DNA of 61,198 nt from Gemmatimonadota bacterium (GCA_028287185.1 JAQBQD010000155.1:97609-158806), one strand, 5' to 3'; positions 42,143 through 51,064 are shown, counted from the stretch's first letter. A program made the numbers and translations. Notes: generated by a model from the letters alone, not told the origin.

Positions 42143-45100
42143 ATGACCACCGCAGCGCCGGCCTCGCCGGCCTTCACCGCGCGCATCCCTGCGGCGGCGC
42201 CCATCTACGAGATCGTCACCCGCTGGTGGGCCGCGCGCGACGGCTACGGCTCCATCCTCAGCACGCGGCCCCTGTGGACGCGCAAGACGGTGTCGGCGCT
42301 GCACCGGGCGATGACCGGGCTGCGGGCCGCCACGGCCGACGACGCGTCCGGGGAGCGCCTGCGCGCGCTGCTGGACACCGCGCCGCCCGAGGCGCGCCAG
42401 CTCGCGGCCGAGATGATGTGGGTCATCCTGCTCTTTCCCACGGACGTGGCCCCCCAGGCCAAGCAGGACCTGGTGCGCGAGATCTGGAGCTGGTCGGACG
42501 AGGCGCTGCCCGCCTCGCACCCGCACCTGGCGCCGCTGAAGCTGGGCGGCATCGGCGAGCCGGGGGCGGGGTTCCACCGCAACCGCTGGCGCGAGATGGC
42601 GCTGCTGGCGCGCATGGTGGACGCGTGGAAGGCCATGGACGACGGGAGCCACAAGGCGGCGCTCAAGACCAACCCCTACGAGTTCTCCACCTGGCTGGAC
42701 CACATGGAGGACGCGGGGGGGCGGCAGCTTCGCCACATGATGCTGCACCTGCTGTATCCCGACACCTTCGAGCCCATCGCCGGCACGGCGCACAAGCGGA
42801 TGATCGCCCGCGCGTACGCCCACGTGGCGCGCGTGGAGCGGCCCGATCCCGGGTGGTCCACCGCCACCCAGCTCGACGCCCGCCTGCTCGCCATCCGCCG
42901 CGCCCTGCAGGCCCGCGACCCCGGCACGCACTTCGACTTCCGCCACCCCGAGCTGGCGCGCGTGTGGCTGCGCGAGGCGGCGGGACTGGACGGCGGAGGG
43001 CGCCTGGACGCCATTCCCCTGGAGGAGGCGGCGGAGCGGGCGCTGGCGGCCGCGGCCGCGCTGGGGTGCCACCGCACCGACGCCGGCGCCGGTGCCGACG
43101 GGCTGCTGCTGCTGGGGGCGGTGCTGGGCGAGGCGGTGTGGAACGGCTCGGACGGCGCTGCTGCGGCGCTGCGCGAGCGGCTGTGGCCCGGCGCCTCGCC
43201 CGACCGCGTGCCGCCGGAGCTGTGGGGGCACCTGGCGGAGCGCTACCGCCTGCCCGCGGGGCTGGACCCCGACACCGACGACGGCGCGCTCTACGCCCCC
43301 GGGCACGACGTGGCGCTGGACCTGATCGTGACCCACGCCCGCGAGCTGGCGGCCGAGACGCTTCCCGAGCTGGGCCGCGAGGTGGGCACCCGCCACCTGC
43401 TGGGCGTGCTGCTGCGCCCCGGCAGCGCGTACTCCGTCGCCGGCTTCCTCCGCGAGCAGGGCGCGGACATGGTAGAGGTGCGGGGCGCCATGCTCGATTT
43501 CCTGCACGCGCGGTCCGGCGAGGACGACGCGGAGGCGTGGCGCCGCATCCTGCTGGGCGAGGTGGCGGCCGACGTGCCCTCCCAGCCCGGCTACGTGGCC
43601 GACGACCCCGCCGGCGAGGACCGCCTGGCCATCACCGGCGACGTGAACGCGCTGGCCTCGGTTCTGGCCGCCTCGTCCGTGCAGCCCCCCGTGTCGGTGG
43701 GGCTGTTCGGCGACTGGGGATCGGGCAAGAGCTTCTTCATGCGGCGCATGGAGCGGCGCATCGCCGACCTGTCCGCGCGCTCGCGGCGGGCGCGCCTGGC
43801 CGGGCAGCCCTCGGCGTACTGCTCGGGCGTGGTGCAGATCTGGTTCAACGCCTGGCACTACCTGGACGCCAACCTGTGGGCCAGCCTGGCCACGCGCGTC
43901 TTCGAGGGCCTGTCCGAGGCGCTGGCGCCGGGGCCCGACGAGGCGGAGGACACGCGCAAGCGCCTGTTCGGGCAGCTCGAGGCCAATCGCGCCCTGCTGG
44001 CCGAGGCCGAGCAGCGCCACGCCTCGGCCCTGGACGAGCGCCGCGGCCTGGAGCGCCGCGCCGCCGAGATCGCCGGCCGCCGCCTCACCCTGCGCGAGCG
44101 GCTGGACGAGGGGGCCCGCACCGCCGGCGCCCTGCTGAAGGCGGTGGGCGGCGACGAGGCCGTGAAGCCCGCCCTGGAGGGCGCCGCCCGCGCCCTGCGC
44201 CTGCCGGACGACCGCGTGTGCGCCGAGCAGGTGCGCACCCGCCTGGCCGAGCTCCGCGGCATGGGCGGCACCCTGCGCGAGACGTGGGCGCTGCTGCGGC
44301 GCCAGGGCTCGCGCGCGGCGCAGGTGGGCGTCGCGTCGGCGGGCGGCGCCCTCGTGGGCGGGGGCGCGTACCTGGCGTGGCGGCTGGGCCTTGCCGACCG
44401 GATGCCGGCGGCGCTCGGCACCCTGGGCACCGCGCTGGCGGCGGTGGCGGCGCTGCTTTCGCCCTGGATGGCGGCCGTGGCGCGCGCACGGCGCATGCTG
44501 GAGTCGGCGGACGCGCAGCTCGGGCGGCTGTCCGAAGCGCGGAAGGAGCGGCTGGAGCGCGAGACGGCGGACGTGCACCGCGAGCTGGACCGGCTGGCCC
44601 AGGCCGAGAGCGCCGTGGCAGCGGAGGTGGACGGCGCCGCCCGCCGCGTGCGCCAGGCCGAGGCCGAGATCGCCGAGATTCGCGCCGGCCGCCGCCTGGA
44701 GCGCTTCATCCAGGAGCGCAGCGCCTCCGACGACTACCGCCGCCACCTGGGCATCGTGGCCACCATCCGCGCCGACTTCGAGCGCCTGGGCGAGCTGCTG
44801 CGCCGGGTGCGCGCCGAGGGGGGTGTGGCCGAGGTGGACCGCATCGTCCTGTACATCGACGACCTGGACCGCTGCCCCGAGGAGCGCGTGGTGGAGGTGC
44901 TGCAGGCCGTGCACCTGCTGCTCGCCTTCCCCCTCTTCGTGGTGATCGTCGGCGTGGACTCGCGCTGGCTTCTGCGCGCCGTGCAGGGCCGCTACGCCCA
45001 CCAGCTCGCCGCCGCCGAGGAGTCGCGCGGGGGCGACGAGAACACCGAGCACTGGCTGGCCACCCCGCAGAGCTACCTGGAGAAGATCTTCCAGATCCCC

Positions 45101-45997
45101 TTCGCGCTCCGGACGATGGAGAACGACGGGTTCGGGCGGCTGATCGGGAGCCTGCTCCCCGTGCGCGGCGAGGCGCCCGGCACGCGCGTGGCCACCACCC
45201 ACGTCGCCCTCGCCGCCCCGCCGCCCCTGGACGGGCGCGCCGGCGCGCCCGCGGAGACGCTCCCGTCGGTGGAAGGGGATCCGTCCGTCTCCACCAACGG
45301 GCACCGGCCGGCGGATGAACCCGCCGCCGCCCGGACGGCGAGGTTCGACACGTCGGCGATCCCCGAACCGGCGCCCGCCCCGGCACCGCCGCCCCCGGCC
45401 TCGACGGCAGCGTCCGTTCCCTCCACCCCGACGCCGACCCGGGCGCCGCGGCCGGCGTCCTCGGCGGCGGACCCGGAGATGACGCCGCGGTCGCTGGAGG
45501 TGGACCCGTGGGAGCTGGACTACCTTCAGCGCCTGGCGCCGCTCATCGCCTCGCCAAGGGCGGCCAAGCGCTTCGTGAACGTCTACCGTTTCCTGCGCGC
45601 CGCGCTGCAGGGCGAGGAGCTGGACCGCTTCCGCGGCACCGCCGGCCAGCCGGGCGAGCACCAGGCGGCCGCCCTGCTGCTGGCCATGCTCACCGGCTTC
45701 CACGCCGAGTCCACGCTGCTCTTCCGCCGCCTGCTGCGCGAGGGCGACGCGGCGCACGGGGGATGGTGGGACTTCGCGGACGGGGCGCTGCGTGAGCTGG
45801 CTGCCCTGGAAAGCGCGGGCGAGGGCGCGCGCGACCAGCCCACCGCCCGCCGCTGGAGCCGCCTGGCCGCCGCGCTGGAGGCCGTCCGCCCCTCCACCAC
45901 CGCGGGCGACGACCTGCAGCCCTTCCTGGACTGGGCCCCACGGGTGGCCCGCTTCTCGTTCCAGACCACGCCCCTGTACAGCCGCCGGCTGATCTGA
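42143..45997 (+). CDS. KAP-family P-loop NTPase with McrB-N-like and Clp-N-like regions
   Basis: A 1,284-aa protein. Residues about 170-230 (YEFSTWLDHMEDAGGRQLRH, YPDTFEPIAGTAHKRMI) resemble N-terminal parts of McrB-type and related defence NTPases. About 385-460 (VGTRHLLGVLLRPGS and onward) resembles a Clp N-terminal repeat. The KAP P-loop domain has Walker A GDWGSGKSFFMRRM near 523, an insertion with coiled coil and two membrane helices (about 735-790), and Walker B IVLYIDDLDRCPEERVVEVL near 903. A Pro/Thr-rich linker precedes the C-terminal lid. KAP proteins include the phage-exclusion protein PifA. No partner gene is adjacent. The 125 bases upstream hold a partial inverted repeat at 42087-42104. 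Confidence 0.82.
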   Translation: MTTAAPASPAFTARIPAAAPIYEIVTRWWAARDGYGSILSTRPLWTRKTVSALHRAMTGLRAATADDASGERLRALLDTAPPEARQLAAEMMWVILLFPTDVAPQAKQDLVREIWSWSDEALPASHPHLAPLKLGGIGEPGAGFHRNRWREMALLARMVDAWKAMDDGSHKAALKTNPYEFSTWLDHMEDAGGRQLRHMMLHLLYPDTFEPIAGTAHKRMIARAYAHVARVERPDPGWSTATQLDARLLAIRRALQARDPGTHFDFRHPELARVWLREAAGLDGGGRLDAIPLEEAAERALAAAAALGCHRTDAGAGADGLLLLGAVLGEAVWNGSDGAAAALRERLWPGASPDRVPPELWGHLAERYRLPAGLDPDTDDGALYAPGHDVALDLIVTHARELAAETLPELGREVGTRHLLGVLLRPGSAYSVAGFLREQGADMVEVRGAMLDFLHARSGEDDAEAWRRILLGEVAADVPSQPGYVADDPAGEDRLAITGDVNALASVLAASSVQPPVSVGLFGDWGSGKSFFMRRMERRIADLSARSRRARLAGQPSAYCSGVVQIWFNAWHYLDANLWASLATRVFEGLSEALAPGPDEAEDTRKRLFGQLEANRALLAEAEQRHASALDERRGLERRAAEIAGRRLTLRERLDEGARTAGALLKAVGGDEAVKPALEGAARALRLPDDRVCAEQVRTRLAELRGMGGTLRETWALLRRQGSRAAQVGVASAGGALVGGGAYLAWRLGLADRMPAALGTLGTALAAVAALLSPWMAAVARARRMLESADAQLGRLSEARKERLERETADVHRELDRLAQAESAVAAEVDGAARRVRQAEAEIAEIRAGRRLERFIQERSASDDYRRHLGIVATIRADFERLGELLRRVRAEGGVAEVDRIVLYIDDLDRCPEERVVEVLQAVHLLLAFPLFVVIVGVDSRWLLRAVQGRYAHQLAAAEESRGGDENTEHWLATPQSYLEKIFQIPFALRTMENDGFGRLIGSLLPVRGEAPGTRVATTHVALAAPPPLDGRAGAPAETLPSVEGDPSVSTNGHRPADEPAAARTARFDTSAIPEPAPAPAPPPPASTAASVPSTPTPTRAPRPASSAADPEMTPRSLEVDPWELDYLQRLAPLIASPRAAKRFVNVYRFLRAALQGEELDRFRGTAGQPGEHQAAALLLAMLTGFHAESTLLFRRLLREGDAAHGGWWDFADGALRELAALESAGEGARDQPTARRWSRLAAALEAVRPSTTAGDDLQPFLDWAPRVARFSFQTTPLYSRRLI

Positions 45998-46043
45998 CCG
46001 CGGCCCGTCGGGATGTCGCACGGGAACCCCGGCGGACCGCCCC

Positions 46044-46064
46044 AACCTCGCTCAAATCGAGGTT
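46044..46064. terminator. short hairpin after the KAP gene
   Basis: AACCTCG and CGAGGTT form a 7-bp stem with a 7-nt loop, 47 bases past the KAP stop. There is no U tract, so it is weak evidence of termination. Confidence 0.35.
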
Positions 46065-46228
46065 CAGGGCTGGAACCGCAGCCGGTCGATCTGCGTCCTC
46101 CACGGCGGGCGCGCGCGGGGGGCGATCGGCCCCGAAGCGCAGAACGCGGCGTGCTTGAGTGCGCGGCGGGCGGAACCTATTGTTCTGCACCCTTCACGCG
46201 TTCTCCCCAGCCGTCCATCTCTCCGTCG

Positions 46229-47407
46229 ATGCCCATCCTCCGTCCGAAGATCGCCTTCCCGCGTCCGCCGACGTCCGCCGCCGTGAAGGCGCTGCTGCTG
46301 GCGGCCGCCGTGCTGGCGGTGCCGGCCTCCGCGCGCGGCAACATGGCGTCTCCGGTGCATCCCGGGGCGCGCGTGGGCGAGCCGGCGTCGGGGCTGGAGC
46401 ACCTGGTGGTGGTGCACGAGAGCCTGCGCATCGACCTGCGGGCGCTGGCGAAGGGCGATCCGGCGGTGGTGCAGGCGGTCTACCGCGTGCGCAACGATGG
46501 GGCGCGGCGCACCGTTCCCCTGCTGTTCGTGGCGGACGGGCTGCTGGACGAGGGCAGCGGCGTGTGGATGGACGGCCTCCCCGTGCCCTCCCTTCCCGCG
46601 AAGGCGGCCGGCCTGCCCGCGAGCTGGCAGCCGCCGGCGCACACACCGGCCCTGGAGCCCGGCCTCCCGGCGCTGGACTACGACGTGGCGGACCGCGCAG
46701 GCGACCTGTCGTTCGCGCTGGACCTTGCTCCGGGCGAGCACGTGGTGCGGGTGCGCTACCTGGCCCGCGCCACCGCGCGCTCGGGCGATTCGCCGGCCGT
46801 GTTCTGGCAGCTCGGCTACGTGCTGGCGCCCGCCCGCGACTGGGCCGGCTTCGGCGGGATGGATCTGCGCGTGGACCTGCCCGCCGGCTGGCGCGCCGCC
46901 TCTTCGCCCGCGCTGCGCAGGCAGGGGGATGCGCTGGTGGGCGCGTGGAACCGGCTGCCGGCGGACGCCCTCGCCCTGACCGCGCAGGCGCCCGTGGGCA
47001 GCGGCGCGGGCACCCGGGCGGGCTTCGTGGCGCTGGTGCTCGCCGGCCTGGTGGTGTGCGCGTGGCTGGGCCGCCTGCTGGGCGCGGCGCTCGCGAGGCG
47101 GGGCCGCAGCACGGGCTGGGCGACGGCGCCGTCGGCCGCGCTGGCGCTGGTGTGGTCCGTCGCCGCCGGCATCGGCGGCGCGGCGCTGCCCTCGCTGCTC
47201 ACCGGCAGCCTGGGGCCGCAGAAGGCCTGGGGATACGGATACGGAACCGCGGTCTTCGCCCTGCTGGCCGTGCCCGTTCTGTTCGTGCTGTGCCTGGCCG
47301 TGACGCAGACCGCCGCCTGGCTCGGCGCCCGCGCCGTCCGCCGCGCGCCGTCCGCGGCGTTGCCGGTGGATTCGGATCTCTCGCCGCCCCAAGGTGCCGC
47401 TTCCTAG
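46229..47407 (+). CDS. exported membrane-anchored protein of unknown function
   Basis: A 392-aa protein with an N-terminal signal (AAVKALLLAAAVLAVPASARG). The beta-rich periplasmic domain contains HESLRIDLRALAKGDPAVVQ, APGEHVVRVRYLARATAR and DLRVDLPAGWRAASSP. Three membrane helices lie near the C-terminus (about 265-285, 300-325, 345-370). I do not recognise the family. The design suggests a surface-sensing or assembly protein in the inner membrane facing the periplasm. It has its own gap upstream and no clear operon partner. Confidence 0.7.
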   Translation: MPILRPKIAFPRPPTSAAVKALLLAAAVLAVPASARGNMASPVHPGARVGEPASGLEHLVVVHESLRIDLRALAKGDPAVVQAVYRVRNDGARRTVPLLFVADGLLDEGSGVWMDGLPVPSLPAKAAGLPASWQPPAHTPALEPGLPALDYDVADRAGDLSFALDLAPGEHVVRVRYLARATARSGDSPAVFWQLGYVLAPARDWAGFGGMDLRVDLPAGWRAASSPALRRQGDALVGAWNRLPADALALTAQAPVGSGAGTRAGFVALVLAGLVVCAWLGRLLGAALARRGRSTGWATAPSAALALVWSVAAGIGGAALPSLLTGSLGPQKAWGYGYGTAVFALLAVPVLFVLCLAVTQTAAWLGARAVRRAPSAALPVDSDLSPPQGAAS

Positions 47408-47599
47408 CCATGTTCCGGAGAATCGAAGCGTCGGATGGTTGGTCGCGCGGCCTGAACCCGCAGACGGGGTTCGTCGCGTCCAGCGAATCTCCATCCGCCT
47501 GCGGTTCACGACAGACCCCGGCTGCCCTCCGCTGTATCTTCCCCGCGCCGTAACGCCATCTCCCGGCATGCCCTACGGTCCCATCGAAAAACAAAAGGA

Positions 47600-47628
47600 T
47601 TGACGCACGGCGTGGACAGCGGTACCAT
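47600..47628 (+). promoter_or_regulatory. promoter of the CsoR/FrmR-type gene
   Basis: -35 TTGACG, a 17-bp spacer and -10 TACCAT. The predicted start of transcription falls at the adjacent operator. Confidence 0.55.
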
Positions 47629-47634
47629 GCGGTC

Positions 47635-47650
47635 ATACCCCCGCTGGTAT
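47635..47650. promoter_or_regulatory. probable CsoR/FrmR-family operator
   Basis: ATACCCCCGCTGGTAT is an inverted repeat (ATACC, 6 bp, GGTAT) with a C-rich tract. This matches the style of RcnR/FrmR sites (TAC or ATA flanks around a G/C tract). It sits at the predicted transcription start of the repressor gene, suggesting autoregulation. Confidence 0.55.
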
Positions 47651-47675
47651 GCACCGCACGCCACAGGCCCTGCCC

Positions 47676-47981
47676 ATGAAGACGACCACGCCGCCCCCCG
47701 CGGTATTCCTGAACGAAGAAGCGTCGCACGGTCTGCGCAACCGGCTGCGGCGGCTGAACGGCCAGGTCGTGGGCATCGAGCGGATGCTGGACGAGCGGAA
47801 GACCTGCGACGAGATCCTGATCCAGGTGGCCGCGCTCAAGCAGGCGGTGGGCGCCGTGTCGGTGGCGCTGCTGCGCGCGCACCTGGAAGGGTGCCAGGAA
47901 GCCTGCTCCGACCATCCCCAGAGCCGCGACGCCCTGGAAAGCCTGAAGGGCGCGCTGGCGCGGGTGCTCAAGTACGCATGA
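47676..47981 (+). CDS. CsoR/FrmR/RcnR-family transcriptional repressor
   Basis: A 101-aa all-helical repressor of the DUF156 family: LRNRLRRLNGQVVGIERML, KTCDEILIQVAALKQAV and LLRAHLEGC. The ligand pattern Cys (KTCDE), His and Cys (RAHLEGC) fits Cu(I) CsoR; formaldehyde sensing (FrmR) uses Cys mainly. ATG 47676 is preferred because ATG 47649 overlaps the operator and transcription start, but neither has a good ribosome site. No metal exporter or formaldehyde dehydrogenase lies beside it. The next gene downstream is a small membrane protein. Confidence 0.85.
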   Translation: MKTTTPPPAVFLNEEASHGLRNRLRRLNGQVVGIERMLDERKTCDEILIQVAALKQAVGAVSVALLRAHLEGCQEACSDHPQSRDALESLKGALARVLKYA

Positions 47982-48114
47982 CGAAGGGCTCCGCGGCGCG
48001 CCGTGGAGCCCCTGCCGTTCCCGCCCGTCCGGACGCCCCGGCGTGGACCTCTCGGTCCGCCCCCACCCCCGCGCCGCATCCCGCAGCGGGGCACCTCTCA
48101 CGCGGAGGACGAAG

Positions 48115-48525
48115 ATGTCCCAGACGCTCCAGCCCAGCACCGGCACCTCCACCACCGGCATGGCCCCCAACGTGGCGGCGGCGCTCTCGTACGTGTTCGC
48201 GCCCATCGGCGGGCTCGTGTTCTTCTACGCGCTGGAGAAGGAGAACGCCTTCGTGCGCTTCCATGCGGCGCAGTCCATCGTCTTCGGCGTGGCGTGCATC
48301 GCGCTCAGCTTCGCGATCAACATCCTGTTCGCCATCCTGGGCAGCGTGCCGGGCCTGGGACTGGTCAGCGCGCTCATCGCCGTCCCCGTGTCGCTGGTGG
48401 TGGCCGTGGCCGAGTTCGTGTTCTGGGTGATGGCGGTGTCGAAGGCGTACGGCGACCAGGAGTACCAGATCCCCATCATCGGCGCGCAGGCCCGCCGGCT
48501 GCTGCTGAGCGCCCCGCCGGCCTGA
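48115..48525 (+). CDS. DUF4870-like small membrane protein
   Basis: A 136-aa protein with three membrane helices. The segment GGLVFFYALEKENAFVRFHAAQSIVFG is the characteristic start of the DUF4870/Tic20-like small membrane family, and KAYGDQEYQIPIIGAQAR near the end is also typical. GGAGG precedes the ATG at 48115 at good spacing. Function unknown. It could be cotranscribed with the repressor 133 bases upstream. Confidence 0.75.
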   Translation: MSQTLQPSTGTSTTGMAPNVAAALSYVFAPIGGLVFFYALEKENAFVRFHAAQSIVFGVACIALSFAINILFAILGSVPGLGLVSALIAVPVSLVVAVAEFVFWVMAVSKAYGDQEYQIPIIGAQARRLLLSAPPA

Positions 48526-48550
48526 CCCGCGGCCGCTCCCCCGCACGCAC

Positions 48551-48586
48551 GACGGCCCCCGCGCGAGCGCTCGCGCGGGGGCCGTC
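48551..48586. terminator. perfect palindromic terminator
   Basis: A 36-nt perfect palindrome (18 bp per arm, centre GAGCGCTC) lies 25 bases past the small membrane protein gene. It is the strongest hairpin in the window. The following bases are not T-rich on the plus strand. Confidence 0.65.
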
Positions 48587-48612
48587 TCCGTCTCATACCG
48601 TATAGGAAAATC

Positions 48613-48677
48613 GACTGTGCATTCGACAGGTTGTTCGATAGCCCCGCTGCCGATCTGCCCCAGAAGAATGCACAGTC
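48613..48677. repeat. long-spaced 12-bp inverted repeat, possible MITE or structured RNA
   Basis: GACTGTGCATTC (48613-48624) and its exact complement (48666-48677) are separated by 41 bases. An outer pair ATACC (48596-48600) and GGTAT (48691-48695) is positioned symmetrically. The local sequence is less GC-rich than its surroundings and has no open frame of note between 48587 and 48826. Confidence 0.5.
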
Positions 48678-48826
48678 ATGGGACGGATTTGGTATCATCC
48701 ACCGTCAAAGCACCCGAGCACCGGTCCGGCTCACGCTCCCTCGCCCGAATCCGCGGAACGCGCTCGTCCGGGGATTGTCGACCGCCGACACGCCCTCCAC
48801 CCGCGTGGGCCCCTGCCGGCGGAGGG

Positions 48827-48985
48827 TCAGAAGTAGTCGCGCGCGATCTTGGCGCCGACGTACAGGCCCACGCCGCTGCCGACGGCGCTCAGCGTGGACG
48901 CCGTCATCATCCCCGCCTTCTCGCCCAGCGCCCACCCGATCCACCCGCCAATGCTCATCCCTATGAACGCCATCAACTTGCCCAT
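48827..48985 (-). CDS. small glycine-zipper membrane protein
   Basis: A 52-aa protein beginning MGKLMAFIGMSIGGWIGWAL and ending GLYVGAKIARDYF. It has two hydrophobic helices with Gly every fourth residue. GGAGG lies eight bases before the ATG at 48985; upstream extensions of the frame are not protein-like. Probably an inner-membrane small protein of unknown role. The 524 bases upstream (48986-49509) hold repeat copy 2 but no other gene. Confidence 0.7.
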   Translation of the reverse strand: MGKLMAFIGMSIGGWIGWALGEKAGMMTASTLSAVGSGVGLYVGAKIARDYF

Positions 48986-49160
48986 GCCGTAACCTCCGCG
49001 CGTTCGTCGCGCGCACCCGGTCCGCGTGCGCTCCGTCAAACGTAACGCACCGCACCCCCGCGCGCACCGCTCGCCCGTCGACGGAATCCGCGCCCGACCG
49101 GCGCGGCCGCCGTCCATCCACCCCCTCCCGACGATCGCGACGCCTGTCGGTGCACGGCGC

Positions 49161-49218
49161 AGCCCTGCGAAGGCAGGGCGGATTGTCGTTGCAGCCCCGG
49201 GATTCATCCCGAGGGCGC
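49161..49218. repeat. dispersed intergenic repeat, copy 2
   Basis: The core 49184-49211 (TGTCGTTGCAGCCCCGGG and onward) is nearly identical to 21557-21583. The 5' flank contains an inverted pair GCCCTGCG/aggCAGGGC. This suggests a REP-like family present elsewhere in the genome. Confidence 0.6.
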
Positions 49219-49509
49219 CGCTTGAGAGACGACGCAGCCACGTTCAGCCCCAGGACGTTCACTTCGCTGCATCCCCGGCAAATGTTTCCACCCGGTCGGC
49301 CGTCCGCCTGCACAGCCGACGGATGCTGCCACGCCGCCGCCCGGCGCGCAAAGCGGCCCCTGCCGGTCGCGAAGGTGGACGCCGGCCGCGCGGCACGCAT
49401 ATTTCTGCTGAATCCGCGTCTCCCGCTCCGCATCCACACGCGGACGGCCGGGGATTCCGCCGACGCGCCACCTTTTTCCGCCCCGCCCCCCTCACCCGCG
49501 ACGCCACGC

Positions 49510-49737
49510 ATGGCCCGGAACCCGGATCCGCCCAAGGAAGGAATCTCCAAGACCAAGCTCCTGCTGGGAGCGGGGGCCCTGTTCCTCTTCATCGTGGGGG
49601 TCAAGAAGTCGTGGCCCCGCCCCGACCTGGAGCCCGGGGACGGAGACGGCCGCGATGACGAGGGCGGGGACCGGGACGACGACGATCGGGATCGCGACCG
49701 CGATTCGTCCCGCGACCGGGGGCCCCGCCGGCGCTGA
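49510..49737 (+). CDS. single-pass membrane protein with Asp/Arg-repeat tail
   Basis: A 75-aa protein: one membrane helix (LLLGAGALFLFIVGV, about 18-32) followed by an acidic-basic low-complexity tail built of Asp-Arg repeats (DDDDRDRDRDSSRDRGPRRR). ATG 49510 begins MARNPDPPKEG; the frame is open upstream but not protein-like there. No family is recognised. A terminator hairpin follows. Confidence 0.5.
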   Translation: MARNPDPPKEGISKTKLLLGAGALFLFIVGVKKSWPRPDLEPGDGDGRDDEGGDRDDDDRDRDRDSSRDRGPRRR

Positions 49738-49763
49738 CCCGCGGGTCTTCTTCGACCGAAACG

Positions 49764-49797
49764 CGAACGGCCGCCGCGGGAGGGCGGCGGCCGTTCG
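49764..49797. terminator. bidirectional terminator
   Basis: A perfect 14-bp stem (49764-49777 with 49784-49797) with a 6-nt loop lies between the converging 49510 and 49817 genes, serving both. Confidence 0.7.
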
Positions 49798-49816
49798 CTC
49801 ACGCGTTCCGCAGCGG

Positions 49817-51037
49817 CTACGGCGCCTTGTAGCGCTGGCGGGCGAAGTTGAACTTCACCCCGAGCTGCGCGATGAGGCTGCCTTCCGTGGCCGAGCGGTA
49901 GTCGCGCCCGAAGGTGGAGAGCAGCCACAGGTTCTCCTGCACCTGATAGTCGAAGATTCCCGCCACCCGGTACAGCGCCTTCGGCGCGCCGGCGCCCAGG
50001 AAGCTGCGCACCACCCCCTCGGCTGACAGGTCGAAGCGCCCGCCCGCCAGGATCAGCCGTCCCCCCGCGTCCAGCACGTCGGGCTCGCCGCCGCCCTGAT
50101 GGTAGAAGCGCACCGTCGCCAGCGGCGTGATGGGCACCGTTCCCCCCGCCACCAGGCACGATTCGCAGCTGTACGTGGCCCACGCGCCCACGCGGTCCAT
50201 GCGTCCCGCCTGCCACACGCGCCCCGGAAAGGCCCACGACGCGCCGGCCGACACCTCCAGCATGGAGCCCTCGCGCTTCATCGACAGGTTCTGGAACGGC
50301 CTGCGCAGCGCGGCGACCTCGGCCTGGTATGCGGGGTTCGCCAGCACCGCGTCGTCCCGCCGGTTGATGCGCGCCGAGTTCTCGGCACGGAACGCCACCA
50401 TCGCCGCCTGCTTCTGCGCGGCATCCGTCATGGCCCCGATCGCCGCGACCTGCGCGGCAACCCACGCCTCGTCGGCCGCGTTCTGCGCCGCGGCGTACTT
50501 CTCGTGCACGGCGCCCTCGCGCCCCGTGGCGATCTCCAGCGCGTGCAGCGCGGAAACGGTGGCGGCCGAGTAGTGGCCGGACATGAGCATGGTGCGGAGG
50601 CCGAACGCCACCCCCGTGCGCACCGGCGTGCCCGCCGCCGAGTCCACGGCGCCCAGTTCGGCCGACGCCACCGAGAAGGCCAGCGTGCGCGCGAGCGACT
50701 GGCGCAGGGTGCGCGCCGAGTCGGCGCGCCAGGTGAGGTTCGCGTGGCCGCGCAGCCAGTAGGGGCTGGCCTCCAGCGCGTAGTCCTGCGGCACGGTGCC
50801 CAGCGACTTGGCGGCGCGGGCCAGCGAGAGCCCCACGTCCGTCGGCGTGGTGGGGCGCGCCACCTCGCTGGGCGCGGCGCCCAGCAGCACGAAGGCGGGG
50901 GCCGACGAGGGCTTCAGCGAGTTGAGGCCGGGCAGCGAGTCGGCCTGCGCGGCAAGCGTGGCGGGAAGCGGCGCGGCGAGCGCCAGCGAGAGGCCCGCCG
51001 CGGCCGCGAGCAGCGGCCGGAACGTGGTGTGGGGCAT
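49817..51037 (-). CDS. exported protein, probable outer-membrane beta-structure
   Basis: A 406-aa protein with a signal peptide (FRPLLAAAAGLSLALAAPLP). A helical region (about 130-250) precedes a C-terminal half with alternating strands ending LGVKFNFARQRYKAP, reminiscent of outer-membrane barrels. The segment YSCESCLVAGG contains a Cys pair. No family is recognised. It lies 27 bases after the small beta protein gene (51065-51421) and is probably cotranscribed. Confidence 0.65.
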   Translation of the reverse strand: MPHTTFRPLLAAAAGLSLALAAPLPATLAAQADSLPGLNSLKPSSAPAFVLLGAAPSEVARPTTPTDVGLSLARAAKSLGTVPQDYALEASPYWLRGHANLTWRADSARTLRQSLARTLAFSVASAELGAVDSAAGTPVRTGVAFGLRTMLMSGHYSAATVSALHALEIATGREGAVHEKYAAAQNAADEAWVAAQVAAIGAMTDAAQKQAAMVAFRAENSARINRRDDAVLANPAYQAEVAALRRPFQNLSMKREGSMLEVSAGASWAFPGRVWQAGRMDRVGAWATYSCESCLVAGGTVPITPLATVRFYHQGGGEPDVLDAGGRLILAGGRFDLSAEGVVRSFLGAGAPKALYRVAGIFDYQVQENLWLLSTFGRDYRSATEGSLIAQLGVKFNFARQRYKAP

Positions 51038-51064
51038 GGGAAGGGGATGGGGACGGGGGGAGGG

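Noticed and set aside
39740..45997. One continuous 2,085-codon plus-strand frame
   Set aside because: It is a GC-rich artefact joining the flavoprotein remnant, an antisense-like passage through the GH15 gene (coded in another frame) and the real KAP gene, which starts at 42143.
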